Positions 6,793 through 12,514 of a stretch of DNA of 13,319 nucleotides are shown one piece after another. This DNA is from an archaeon. GTDB lineage: Archaea > B1Sed10-29 > WALL01. The notes under the pieces were generated by a model. It was not told where the DNA came from. It saw nothing but the letters and a program-made list of their open reading frames with translations, and did not search any database. The stretch covers positions 1 to 13,319 of the forward strand of contig JAUVIW010000016.1 of NCBI GenBank assembly GCA_030592525.1. The letters are read 5' to 3'. Each line of letters starts with the position of its first letter. Position 1 is the stretch's first letter. A program made the position numbers and the translations under genes.

Positions 6793-6969
6793 TCACAGGT
6801 CGTTCGCGCGAACGGTCTTGCGGCCGTTGCTCTTTGCGCGCTTCACAGCTTCGTCGACCATCGCAGCCACTCTCTTGGAGAGAGCGTCCGAGAAGTCACC
6901 AGCCATGTTGGCGCCGCGGCGCTTAACCTGGTCTCTTACCTTACTTTGAACTACTAGTATGTCTGCCAT
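6793..6969 (-). CDS. Short archaeal histone, DUF1931/face-to-face type, 58 aa
   Basis: DNA-binding chromatin protein. MADILVVQSKVRDQVK forms the first helix, GDFSDALSKRVAAMVDEAV the long central helix, and RAKSNGRKTVRANDL ends the protein with the RKT...D element of histone folds. The DFxxAL pattern and the ending just after RKTVRANDL match short histones of the DUF1931/face-to-face group rather than HMfB-type histones with a full third helix; this is from family knowledge, not an alignment. ATG 6969 is chosen because GGAGGT lies 7 bases upstream; an in-frame GTG at 6984 overlaps that site and is unlikely. The strong RBS suggests high expression. A GC hairpin follows the gene. Confidence 0.85.
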   Translation of the reverse strand: MADILVVQSKVRDQVKRRGANMAGDFSDALSKRVAAMVDEAVKRAKSNGRKTVRANDL

Positions 6970-7012
6970 ATGGATTACCTCCACACAGAATAGCTCAAAA
7001 CCCCTATTTAGA

Positions 7013-7020
7013 GGTATATG
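7013..7020 (-). promoter_or_regulatory. Candidate TATA box for the short histone
   Basis: The minus strand reads CATATACC here, with a second weaker candidate CTAAATAG just downstream (about 7003-7010). The first would give a leader of about 22 bases that includes GGAGGT (6976-6981). Confidence 0.4.
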
Positions 7021-7023
7021 GTG

Positions 7024-7047
7024 AAAAACCCCGTTTTAGGGGGTTTT
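7024..7047 (-). terminator. Intrinsic-type terminator overlapping the stop of the 153-aa gene
   Basis: The minus strand has AAAACCCC, a 7-base loop and GGGGTTTT followed by another T: a perfect 8-bp stem with a T-run. The distal arm begins within the TAA stop codon region (7046-7048). Confidence 0.6.
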
Positions 7048-7507
7048 AGGCTGTTTTGAGCAGGTTTGAGATTTCAAAATGAGTTATTTTGCCTGTATCC
7101 GGCTCCAGGTCTACTCTCACTACCTTCATGCTTTTCGTGAAAACAGCGGCGCTGAAGACACCTTCCCTGAGTGCGATGACCGCCTTCAAAACATCCATGC
7201 CGTCCTCCTCAACACGGCTCCTGACTATTTTCAGGAGCTCCTTGACCGGCTTCTCGGCACCCAAGTCCAGCCGCTCGTAATGGTCGTCGACCAGCGGCTT
7301 GCTCTCAGGAGTCATCTTGATGCCATCAGTTACATTGACAGAGAACACGTCCCTTGTTCCAGGGTTGAAGTACGCAAATGTCCATTGGCTTATGCTCTCC
7401 AAGTCATCCGTGAACGCGACCGCTGAAGATAAGTAGAAGCCACTCTTCTTGCGTGCCTTGACATCGCCCTCTGCCTCAGCCCGTTCAATAGCTTTTTTCA
7501 GGTCCAT
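7046..7507 (-). CDS. Uncharacterised protein, 153 aa, with a PepSY-like C-terminal repeat
   Basis: No firm family assignment. It begins MDLKKAIERAEAEGD, followed by strand-rich segments such as GFYLSSAVAFTDDLESISQWTFAYFNPGT and DVFSVNVTDGIKM. The second half has a helix VKELLKIVRSRVEEDG, then KVVRVDLEPDTGKITHFEISNLL, which resembles the helix-then-hairpin layout of PepSY-type domains (VVRVDLD-TGK). That similarity is weak and by eye. No signal peptide or membrane segment, so probably cytoplasmic. It begins 6 bases after the stop of the DUF2065-like gene and is probably co-transcribed with it. A stem-loop with T-run follows. Confidence 0.75.
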   Translation of the reverse strand: MDLKKAIERAEAEGDVKARKKSGFYLSSAVAFTDDLESISQWTFAYFNPGTRDVFSVNVTDGIKMTPESKPLVDDHYERLDLGAEKPVKELLKIVRSRVEEDGMDVLKAVIALREGVFSAAVFTKSMKVVRVDLEPDTGKITHFEISNLLKTA

Positions 7508-7513
7508 GGAACA

Positions 7514-7699
7514 TCACAGCGCAAGATAAACTATGAACAGCGCAATCACTGACACGAGCAATCCGTTCAGGCGATGCACTTTGTCACTTGCCTTTATGAT
7601 GCGCTTCGCGCGCTTGCGCACGCTGTCCGGCGAGATCAGCGACGGCAAGCCCTGCGCAAAAGCAACGACCGCCAGCAATAGGATAAAATAGTCCACCAT
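7514..7699 (-). CDS. Small two-helix membrane protein, DUF2065-like, 61 aa
   Basis: Two hydrophobic helices (residues about 3-20, YFILLLAVVAFAQGLPSLI, and about 45-61, NGLLVSVIALFIVYLAL) flank a basic loop with RKRAKRIIKASDK. A GL..L..P motif after the first helix and an (R)LNGLL-type motif before the second match the layout of DUF2065/YjeT-like proteins, whose function is unknown. The loop is probably cytoplasmic by the positive-inside rule. ATG 7699 has a TATA box about 26 bases upstream. First gene of a likely pair with the 153-aa protein. Confidence 0.75.
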   Translation of the reverse strand: MVDYFILLLAVVAFAQGLPSLISPDSVRKRAKRIIKASDKVHRLNGLLVSVIALFIVYLAL

Positions 7700-7721
7700 A
7701 ACCCCTTTTGGAAAAGCGTTG

Positions 7722-7730
7722 TATAAAAGC
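7722..7730 (-). promoter_or_regulatory. TATA box of the DUF2065-like gene (leaderless)
   Basis: The minus strand reads GCTTTTATA, with its centre about 26-27 bases upstream of ATG 7699, immediately after the stop codon of the glycosyltransferase gene (7732-7734). Confidence 0.6.
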
Positions 7731-7731
7731 T

Positions 7732-8895
7732 TTAAGCCAAAAGTGACTCATACAGCAACGCGAGCCCCTTGGCGCGCTTTGTGTCACTGTTTCCCTCGGC
7801 AGTCTCGCGGGCACCTTTCGAGAGCTTCTTTCGGAGCTTGCTGTCACCAACAACCTCGTCCACCAGCGACGCGATGCGCTTCGTGTCATGCAGCGGAAAA
7901 AGGAACCCGTTGTAGCCGTCCCTGATGAACTCGGGGAAAGCCATTGCGTTCGCGGCGATGACTGGCATGCCGAAAGCCATCTCCTCGAAAATCACGAGTG
8001 ACTGCGTGTCCGCTCCCGACGGCATGATGCTGACAGCGGCTTCCTGGAAAAGGTTGAACAGGTCGTTGTTCTCCACAAAGCCCAGGAACTTCACGCGGCC
8101 CTCAAGCCCCTCTTCCTTTGCGATTGCCTTCGTGGCCTCGAGCGCAGGGCCCTTGCCAGTAATTATGAGCAGCACATCGCTTTTCACGTGCTTCATCGCG
8201 CGCACTGCGTCGCCGGGATTCTTTTCGGGTGACACGCGGCCGTGGAGAATTGCGAACGGGCGGTCAATGCCGAACTTGTCCAGCACACTGGAGTCCCTTT
8301 TCACTGCGTCGAGCTCGCGCAGGTCAATGCCGGTTGGCAGCGCGTGGATTGGGACCGTGACACCCTTCTCAACAAGAAGGTCCTTGACAACTTGCGTGGG
8401 CGTGATGACTGCGCTGCAGCGGTTGTAGTAAGCAGTGCAGTACTTCCACGCGATTTTTTTGCCTGCGTAAATAATCTTTTTGTGGTCGCCGAACAAGTAA
8501 TCCACGTACTCGCTGATGGGGGTGTGAAACGTGCTTATGCACGGAATCTTGTTGCGCTTCGCGCAGTAGAGCCCGGCCCAACCAAGTGAGAAGGGGCCGT
8601 GCGTGTGGATGATATCAAAGCCCTTGTTTTTTATGAGCTTGTTGACGCGCACCGGCGGCAAAGTGACGTTGTAGTCCGGATACGGCTTGAACACGAATGA
8701 CCTGAAGCGGTGCACTGGCACCTTTTCAATGCCTTGCATGCCCGGCAGGTGCACTGCCTCCTTGTCCTTGGCCGAGGGCGCGAATATCTCGACCTCGTGG
8801 CCCTGGCGGATGAGGTTGAGGGAGAAAGACGCGACACTGGTCACAACGCCGTTTACCGTCGGCAGCCAGGTTTCAGTGAACATCCCTATCTTCAT
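7732..8895 (-). CDS. Glycosyltransferase, GT4 family (GT-B fold)
   Basis: 387 residues, a normal length for retaining GT4 enzymes, which move a sugar from a nucleotide-sugar donor to lipids or glycans at the cytoplasmic membrane face. N-terminal Rossmann domain: MKIGMFTETWLPTVNGVVTS with the acceptor-side glycine turn, and FDIIHTHGPFSLGWAG. C-terminal donor domain: FAILHGRVSPEKN, LLIITGKGP, VKFLGFVENNDL and GADTQSLVIFEEMAFGMPVIA. The usual E-x7-E of GT4 enzymes appears as D-x7-E. The opening sequence resembles diacylglycerol glucosyltransferase and mannosyltransferase subgroups, so a membrane lipid acceptor is plausible but unproven. No neighbouring sugar genes are present. The TATA box predicts a leaderless mRNA. 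Confidence 0.93.
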   Translation of the reverse strand: MKIGMFTETWLPTVNGVVTSVASFSLNLIRQGHEVEIFAPSAKDKEAVHLPGMQGIEKVPVHRFRSFVFKPYPDYNVTLPPVRVNKLIKNKGFDIIHTHGPFSLGWAGLYCAKRNKIPCISTFHTPISEYVDYLFGDHKKIIYAGKKIAWKYCTAYYNRCSAVITPTQVVKDLLVEKGVTVPIHALPTGIDLRELDAVKRDSSVLDKFGIDRPFAILHGRVSPEKNPGDAVRAMKHVKSDVLLIITGKGPALEATKAIAKEEGLEGRVKFLGFVENNDLFNLFQEAAVSIMPSGADTQSLVIFEEMAFGMPVIAANAMAFPEFIRDGYNGFLFPLHDTKRIASLVDEVVGDSKLRKKLSKGARETAEGNSDTKRAKGLALLYESLLA

Positions 8896-8917
8896 TCGCG
8901 TGAGTTAAGGCACACAG

Positions 8918-8927
8918 GATATAAATG
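8918..8927 (-). promoter_or_regulatory. TATA box of the glycosyltransferase (leaderless)
   Basis: The minus strand reads ATTTATATCC, a near-consensus archaeal TATA element, centred 26-27 bases upstream of ATG 8895. It is part of a compact divergent promoter region shared with the HEAT-repeat gene. Confidence 0.65.
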
Positions 8928-8945
8928 TATGCACTCCCCGGCGCT

Positions 8946-8954
8946 CTTTTATAG
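8946..8954 (+). promoter_or_regulatory. TATA box of the HEAT-repeat gene (leaderless)
   Basis: CTTTTATAG on the plus strand, centred about 26 bases before ATG 8976. The 80-bp gap to the glycosyltransferase holds two back-to-back promoters. Confidence 0.6.
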
Positions 8955-8975
8955 GCTCAGCACAATAATTGCTTG

Positions 8976-9407
8976 ATGAAGGAACTGGTTGGGCACCACG
9001 CAAAAATGCTGCGGGAAACACGGTTCGAGAGCGTTGGCCACAGGCAAGTAAGCCACCTCAAAAGGATAGGCACGCCAGAAGCAATCAAGGCACTGGTCCT
9101 TGATGGGCTCGCGCACGAGGATGACGACATCTCCGCATACGCCGCAACAATGATAAGCAAGCTGGGCGAGCCTGCAGTAAACGTGGTGATAGAGCACGGC
9201 GTCCCACACGCGCTCCCCGAAGTAAGGGGGTTGAGCGCACAGGTCCTATCAGACCTGGATGACAAGCGGGCGGTGCCGCACTTGAAGCGCCTGCTCAAAG
9301 ACGAGGACGCGGACGTCGCCGCAACAGCCCACGCAGCGATTGATTCCATCGAGGGCAGGGAAGTAAAGAAGCCGTACGAGTACAGGAAACTGTACGAAAA
9401 GCCCTGA
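8976..9407 (+). CDS. HEAT-like repeat protein, 143 aa
   Basis: A small helical-repeat protein, probably a binding scaffold; no catalytic residues seen. Repeats of about 30 residues can be picked out: TPEAIKALVLDGLAHEDDD with ISAYAATMISKLG, then EPAVNVVIEHGVP with PEVRGLSAQVLSDL, then DKRAVPHLKRLLKDEDADV with AATAHAAIDSIEG. Each ends in the conserved Asp/Val then Ala-rich second helix typical of HEAT/PBS-lyase-type repeats. The tail KKPYEYRKLYEKP is basic and aromatic. ATG 8976 is chosen over the in-frame TTG at 8973 because the TATA box places the transcript start there. Partner unknown. It is followed after 38 bases by an independent promoter and gene. Confidence 0.85.
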   Translation: MKELVGHHAKMLRETRFESVGHRQVSHLKRIGTPEAIKALVLDGLAHEDDDISAYAATMISKLGEPAVNVVIEHGVPHALPEVRGLSAQVLSDLDDKRAVPHLKRLLKDEDADVAATAHAAIDSIEGREVKKPYEYRKLYEKP

Positions 9408-9415
9408 GCAGAACC

Positions 9416-9425
9416 CTTAAATAAG
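9416..9425 (+). promoter_or_regulatory. TATA box of the 73-aa gene
   Basis: CTTAAATAAG, centred about 25-26 bases upstream of ATG 9446, supporting that ATG (leaderless) rather than the in-frame ATG at 9437. Confidence 0.5.
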
Positions 9426-9445
9426 CCAAGGGATTAATGGCTTTT

Positions 9446-9667
9446 ATGAAAACGTATCTCAAGGTGTGGTTCAACAGCGAGGGACTGCCGGCCAGCGAGG
9501 TCACGGAGCGCCTGCTCTCAATGGGCTTCAGGCCCCTGCACGGCAACTATGACTATATCTATGACTGGAACAAGAACGCCAGCGTTGACGATGCCATCAC
9601 AATGGGTGACAGCGTGCACGAGACCCTGCACGAATGCAATGTGATATTCAAGCTGGAGACAGTGTGA
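9446..9667 (+). CDS. Uncharacterised small protein, 73 aa
   Basis: Begins MKTYLKVWFNSEGLPASEV and ends with VIFKLETV. The alternation suggests a small alpha/beta fold of the ferredoxin type: strand KTYLKVWF, helix PASEVTERLLSMG, strand GNYDYIYDW, helix VDDAITMGDSVHETLHEC, strand NVIFKLETV. No catalytic signature, no signal peptide. It appears to belong to a conserved archaeal hypothetical family, from impression only. An alternative ATG at 9437 would add MAF. Its stop is one base before the start of the membrane protein gene, indicating translational coupling and probably a shared function. Confidence 0.8.
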   Translation: MKTYLKVWFNSEGLPASEVTERLLSMGFRPLHGNYDYIYDWNKNASVDDAITMGDSVHETLHECNVIFKLETV

Positions 9668-9668
9668 A

Positions 9669-10553
9669 ATGATTGAGTCATTGCTCGCAGACCCATCAGT
9701 GACTTTTGTAATCGGATACCTAGCGCAGCTCCCATCACTCATAATGCAGGGGGATGTGAGTGCGCTGGTCCTCGGGCTCATACTCTTCTACGCATTCGTC
9801 GTCGTGTTCCGCTCGATATCGGGGTTCATGCTCTTCGTGCTCAAGAAAACAATCGTGCTCATCATCGTCGGGTACGCGTTCTACATGGTCGGCATCGAGA
9901 TGCTGGCACGCATGGCCGGCGCGGATTCCGTGTTCATCTTCCTCGGGCTAGTGGGAATCTCACTGGGGTTCTTTGGCACGCTGTTCGCCATCTTCGGCCT
10001 GTTCAAGACTGGCGCGCAAAGCAGGCAGCTTCGCGGAGTGCCCGGAACAGTGCCTTACCGCACTGTGCCAGCAAGAGCGGCAGCGCAAATGACAGAAGAC
10101 AAGGGCTACTACTTGGGCCCCGCAGCGCGGCAGGCGCAGGAACAGAAGGCAGCACCTGCCACGGAAAAGAAGAAGGGCGAGCTAGAGAAGATACTGAGCG
10201 GCGAGTCATCGCTGACAACAATACTGACTTACATCCTTATCGCGGAGTTCGGCGTGTTCTCCAGCATCACGCTCAGCGCACCGACCGTCGAGGCAGGCAT
10301 CGTGCTCGCGCTGTTCTTCCTCCTCGCAGTGGGCATTTACACGATTAAGACGTACGACGATGCGAAGGAAGGTGCACTGTTCCTTGGAATTGCCTTGGTC
10401 GTCGCTGTCACGCTGTCATTCGTGCTCGGCATATTCTGGGCGCAGCACCCATGGAGCGAGCTGCTGAGTGCAGCTTACTTCAAGAGCGACGCCCTCGTCG
10501 CGACAATCACCGGCGTAGCGCTCTCCATATTCATGGGCAAGTCAGGCAACTAA
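9669..10553 (+). CDS. Multi-spanning membrane protein, 294 aa, unknown function
   Basis: Hydrophobic segments lie at about residues 31-48, 53-78, 87-112, 182-202, 209-227, 236-258 and 274-290, so about seven membrane spans in two groups. Between them is a polar linker (about 113-180) rich in Ala, Gln, Lys and Arg, including TEKKKGELEKILSGESS, which is probably cytoplasmic. No transporter or enzyme motif is recognised. It starts one base after the stop of the 73-aa gene and is probably coupled to it. The TAA stop overlaps the TAG of the converging TIM-barrel gene (CTAA, 10550-10553). Confidence 0.85.
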   Translation: MIESLLADPSVTFVIGYLAQLPSLIMQGDVSALVLGLILFYAFVVVFRSISGFMLFVLKKTIVLIIVGYAFYMVGIEMLARMAGADSVFIFLGLVGISLGFFGTLFAIFGLFKTGAQSRQLRGVPGTVPYRTVPARAAAQMTEDKGYYLGPAARQAQEQKAAPATEKKKGELEKILSGESSLTTILTYILIAEFGVFSSITLSAPTVEAGIVLALFFLLAVGIYTIKTYDDAKEGALFLGIALVVAVTLSFVLGIFWAQHPWSELLSAAYFKSDALVATITGVALSIFMGKSGN

Positions 10554-11347
10554 AGCAGTTTCTTGAGCTTGAGCGCGTCGGTCTCAACATTAGGCGACTC
10601 GGCAATGATTGTGCCGCCCAAGCCAAAATCCTTTATCGCGGACGCAATGCGCTTCAGGAACGGCGTCTCGATTTCCAAGTGCCTCTTCTCGCCCTTCTCA
10701 GTGTACTCAATGCCGCTGAAATGAAAGTGCATGTCACCAAGGAACTTCTTGCCGAGGTCCTTCTCCATCTTCGTGAACACCTCGTTGTAGTCCACCTTGC
10801 CGTTCGACCGCGCGAGCAGGTGCGCGAAGTCAAGCGTCATTCCGAGGCCCGGAAGCTCCTTGCACATCCGTGTCAATTCCTGCCACGAGCCAAACTGCGT
10901 TCCCTTGCCCGTTGTCTCGGGGCACAAGCGAACATTCCATCCCTCGCTGTCAATCTCTTTCATCAAGGACTTGTGCTCCACCAGCATTTGCTGGTACACT
11001 TTCTCAGGCTCTTGTTTCAAGTAGAAGCCGGGGTGGTACACCACGCTCTTCGCCTCAAAGAGGTGCACTCGCTCCGCAGTGTCCATGATGCGGATGCGCG
11101 AGTCCTTGAGCGTCTTCTTCTCCCGCGCGTTAAGGTTAATGTAGTAGGGCCCGTGCGCGCTCAATGAAATGCCGAGCTGCTTCGCCTCGTTGCCCAAAAG
11201 CTCGGCAGAGTGCTTGCCCATGCGAACACCGTAAGTGAACTCCACTTCAAGAGCGTCAAGGCCTAATTCGTGCACGCGGCGCACGCCGTGGAAAGTCGTG
11301 TGCCTCTCACTCGATATAGGGGCCCCTGCGGTGCCTACCTTCATCAT
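10550..11347 (-). CDS. nfo: Endonuclease IV-like TIM-barrel protein (AP endonuclease family 2)
   Basis: 265 residues. Endonuclease IV cuts DNA at abasic sites using three metal ions; relatives include sugar isomerases. Metal-ligand-like residues appear in the expected order: H65 in SAHGPYYINL, H105 in VVYHPGFY, E144 in CPETTGKG, D173 and H176 in TLDFAHLLAR, H207/H209 in MHFHFSG, a His in EKRHLEIE, and a Glu in IIAESPN near the C-terminus. The D-x-H pair of bacterial Nfo appears as K-R-H, so activity may differ. Its ATG lies in the ATGATGA that ends the upstream GNAT, giving a 4-base overlap and tight coupling. It converges on the membrane protein gene with overlapping stops. A repair role is likely; a sugar isomerase is the alternative. 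The first bases of this gene are duplicated at 13160-13182. Confidence 0.85.
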   Translation of the reverse strand: MMKVGTAGAPISSERHTTFHGVRRVHELGLDALEVEFTYGVRMGKHSAELLGNEAKQLGISLSAHGPYYINLNAREKKTLKDSRIRIMDTAERVHLFEAKSVVYHPGFYLKQEPEKVYQQMLVEHKSLMKEIDSEGWNVRLCPETTGKGTQFGSWQELTRMCKELPGLGMTLDFAHLLARSNGKVDYNEVFTKMEKDLGKKFLGDMHFHFSGIEYTEKGEKRHLEIETPFLKRIASAIKDFGLGGTIIAESPNVETDALKLKKLL

Positions 11348-11364
11348 TGTTGTAGCTCCATGAA
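11325..11364. repeat. 40-bp direct repeat, left copy
   Basis: Matches 13160-13199 in the same orientation at 38 of 40 positions. It covers the first codons of the nfo-like gene, the stop/start overlap and the last codons of the upstream GNAT. The right copy keeps the same GNAT end but only about eight codons of nfo, so the left copy is the intact junction. Confidence 0.85.
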
Positions 11365-11874
11365 TATTTTGTCCATGTACTCACCATAGTGATTGACCCA
11401 GTCCTTGAGCCGCGCGACTTCCTTGAAGCCTATGCTCTCGTAAAGCCTGCGCGCCCGGTCATTGCCACTTGACACCTCTAAGTAAATGTTCTTCGGGCTC
11501 CATTCTTTCTTTGCTTTAGGGATGATCTCTTCCATAAGCTTTCTACCTAAACCTTGACCCTGAATCTCCTTGGACAGCCCGATGCCCATCTCAACATTGC
11601 CACGCTCCTTCCATTTGCATCTCTTGGCATGAGCCCAACCAACGTTCTTGCCTTCAAGGAAAACACGCCAGTGGATGCACTCACCTTTTTCAACCTCGCT
11701 CATTTCATTCCGCAGCCAATCCGCCACGTCCTCGGGGGAAAACAACACGTCCATAGTAAAATGTGCCTTTTCCTCAGTAAGTTCGTTGATGAACCTAGCG
11801 AACTCAAACACATCGTCGTTTGCCTGCAGCGGGCGCACCTCGACAGTGCGGCCGTCCTTGAGGGTTATCTGCAT
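11344..11874 (-). CDS. GNAT-family N-acetyltransferase, coupled to the nfo-like gene
   Basis: 176 residues. GNAT features: MQITLKDGRTVEVRPLQANDD as first strand and helix, VEMGIGLSKEIQGQGLGRKL carrying the acetyl-CoA loop (QGQGLG), NIYLEVSSGNDRARRLYES and IGFKEVARL as motif B. Substrate unknown. ATG 11874 is chosen because a TATA box lies 26 bases upstream; a longer reading from TTG 11895 would place the start inside the promoter. The stop overlaps the nfo-like start by four bases. Its last 40 residues are 60% identical (24/40) to the partial GNAT at the right window edge, so they are paralogues. Confidence 0.9.
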   Translation of the reverse strand: MQITLKDGRTVEVRPLQANDDVFEFARFINELTEEKAHFTMDVLFSPEDVADWLRNEMSEVEKGECIHWRVFLEGKNVGWAHAKRCKWKERGNVEMGIGLSKEIQGQGLGRKLMEEIIPKAKKEWSPKNIYLEVSSGNDRARRLYESIGFKEVARLKDWVNHYGEYMDKIFMELQQ

Positions 11875-11896
11875 AGCGAGAGAGTCTCGGAGCAAC

Positions 11897-11904
11897 TATA
11901 AAAG
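11897..11904 (-). promoter_or_regulatory. TATA box of the GNAT-nfo pair (leaderless)
   Basis: The minus strand reads CTTTTATA, centred about 26 bases before ATG 11874. Confidence 0.6.
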
Positions 11905-11928
11905 CCTTCTGAGCCCATGTATGCAATG

Positions 11929-11955
11929 CCTCGGCATATGCATATGTCCTCGGCA
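11929..11955. repeat. Perfect 12-bp palindrome flanked by CCTCGGCA direct repeats
   Basis: CATATGCATATG (11935-11946) is its own reverse complement. CCTCGGCA occurs at 11929-11936 and again at 11948-11955. The site lies about 30 bp upstream of the TATA box of the divergent GNAT-nfo pair, so it could bind a regulator; chance cannot be excluded. Confidence 0.3.
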
Positions 11956-12013
11956 ACCCCCCAATCCCTAACAATATTTATTGAGCCATTCAGATACATA
12001 TCTAAGCGAAGGG

Positions 12014-12092
12014 GGGTGAAGACACAGCTGACGGAGCTGATTGGCCGGCCGCACGGGCCCAAATCCATTCTGGCACCCATAGCCCTTCACCC
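12014..12092 (+). other. Possible structured RNA element upstream of the HTH-MNT gene
   Basis: The stretch 11905-12105 has no convincing gene. Within it, GGGTGAAG (12014-12021) and CTTCACCC (12085-12092) form a perfect 8-bp closing stem. Inside are a CAGCT/AGCTG hairpin and a possible GGC/GCC hairpin around a GC-rich centre with GGCCGGCC and GGGCCC. The overall size, 79 bases, and branched shape recall a small structured RNA, but no T-arm sequence of a tRNA is present. An AT-rich AATATTTATT about 26 bases upstream of position 12003 could act as its promoter. Function unknown. Confidence 0.25.
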
Positions 12093-12105
12093 ATTCAAGC
12101 CATGG

Positions 12106-12115
12106 CTTTAAATAC
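12106..12115 (+). promoter_or_regulatory. TATA box of the HTH-MNT-HEPN module
   Basis: CTTTAAATAC, with initiation expected near 12137, about 24 bases before ATG 12161. Both operator-like palindromes follow immediately. Confidence 0.6.
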
Positions 12116-12121
12116 TGGTTC

Positions 12122-12157
12122 GTTCATATTTCTGAACAATCGTTCATAATAGTGAAC
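12122..12157. promoter_or_regulatory. Two tandem operator-like palindromes, GTTCA-N6-TGAAC
   Basis: Site 1 (12122-12137) and site 2 (12142-12157) each read GTTCA, six bases, TGAAC. Corresponding positions are 20 bp apart, close to two helical turns, so two dimers would bind on the same DNA face. Site 1 fills the gap between TATA box and predicted start of transcription; site 2 covers the leader up to the start codon at 12161. This arrangement is typical of autorepression, and the winged-helix part of the downstream gene is the obvious candidate repressor. Confidence 0.65.
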
Positions 12158-12160
12158 ATT

Positions 12161-12514
12161 ATGGGATTTGCTGAAACACTCATTGGGTCAAAAACCAAGA
12201 TGAAACTACTAGGCTTCCTGCTAGAGCACAAGAAGGACAGCTACGCCATCTCAGAACTGGCAAAGCTTACCCACCTGCCAAAATCAGGCGTCAGCAAAGT
12301 TGTTGAAACATGGGAAGGCAGTGGCTTAATCAAAATCAACCGCATAGGAAATACCAAGGCAGTGGGCATTGACCAAGACTTCTTTTTGCTCCCCGAGCTG
12401 TCTAAGCTGTTCACTGAGCCCCAAAAGCAAGCCCAGAAGCATGCTAAGAAATTTGCTAAGAGCTTGCTGGGAAAATTGGGCGGAGACATGTCAGCGCTCG
12501 TTGTTTATGGCTAA
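12161..12514 (+). CDS. Winged-helix protein, N-terminal part of an HTH-MNT gene cut by an in-frame TAA
   Basis: 117 residues from ATG 12161 (a GTG at 12152 is also in frame but lies in the second operator). Residues about 11-60 fit a winged helix-turn-helix: TKMKLLGFLLEHKKDSYAIS, ELAKLTHLPKSGVSKVVETW as the DNA-recognition part, and GLIKINRIGNTKAVGI as the wing. After a Lys-rich helix the frame enters an MNT nucleotidyltransferase domain with MSALVVYG and then stops at TAA 12512-12514. The frame continues unchanged after the stop with the rest of the domain, so this looks like one 208-codon gene with a nonsense codon. The remaining HTH fragment could still bind the tandem operators. It is the first gene of a module with the HEPN gene. 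Confidence 0.8.
   Translation: MGFAETLIGSKTKMKLLGFLLEHKKDSYAISELAKLTHLPKSGVSKVVETWEGSGLIKINRIGNTKAVGIDQDFFLLPELSKLFTEPQKQAQKHAKKFAKSLLGKLGGDMSALVVYG

Noticed and set aside
8973..8975. TTG as start of the HEAT-repeat gene
   Set aside because: The ATG three bases later fits the TATA spacing for a leaderless transcript; TTG gives no advantage.
12014..12092. tRNA gene or C/D-box RNA
   Set aside because: Size and branching are suggestive, but there is no GGTTCRANTCC T-arm, no proper anticodon arm, and GTGAAGA is only a one-mismatch C box without a terminal D box.
11917..12111. 64-codon plus-strand ORF and 71-codon minus-strand ORF in the gap before the HTH-MNT gene
   Set aside because: Neither has a Shine-Dalgarno or well-placed TATA box or protein-like composition, and the plus ORF runs into the promoter of the next gene.
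12512..12514. Genome-wide recoding of TAA as a sense codon
   Set aside because: Other genes here, such as the membrane protein (10551-10553), the glycosyltransferase (7732-7734) and HEPN (13143-13145), end normally at TAA.
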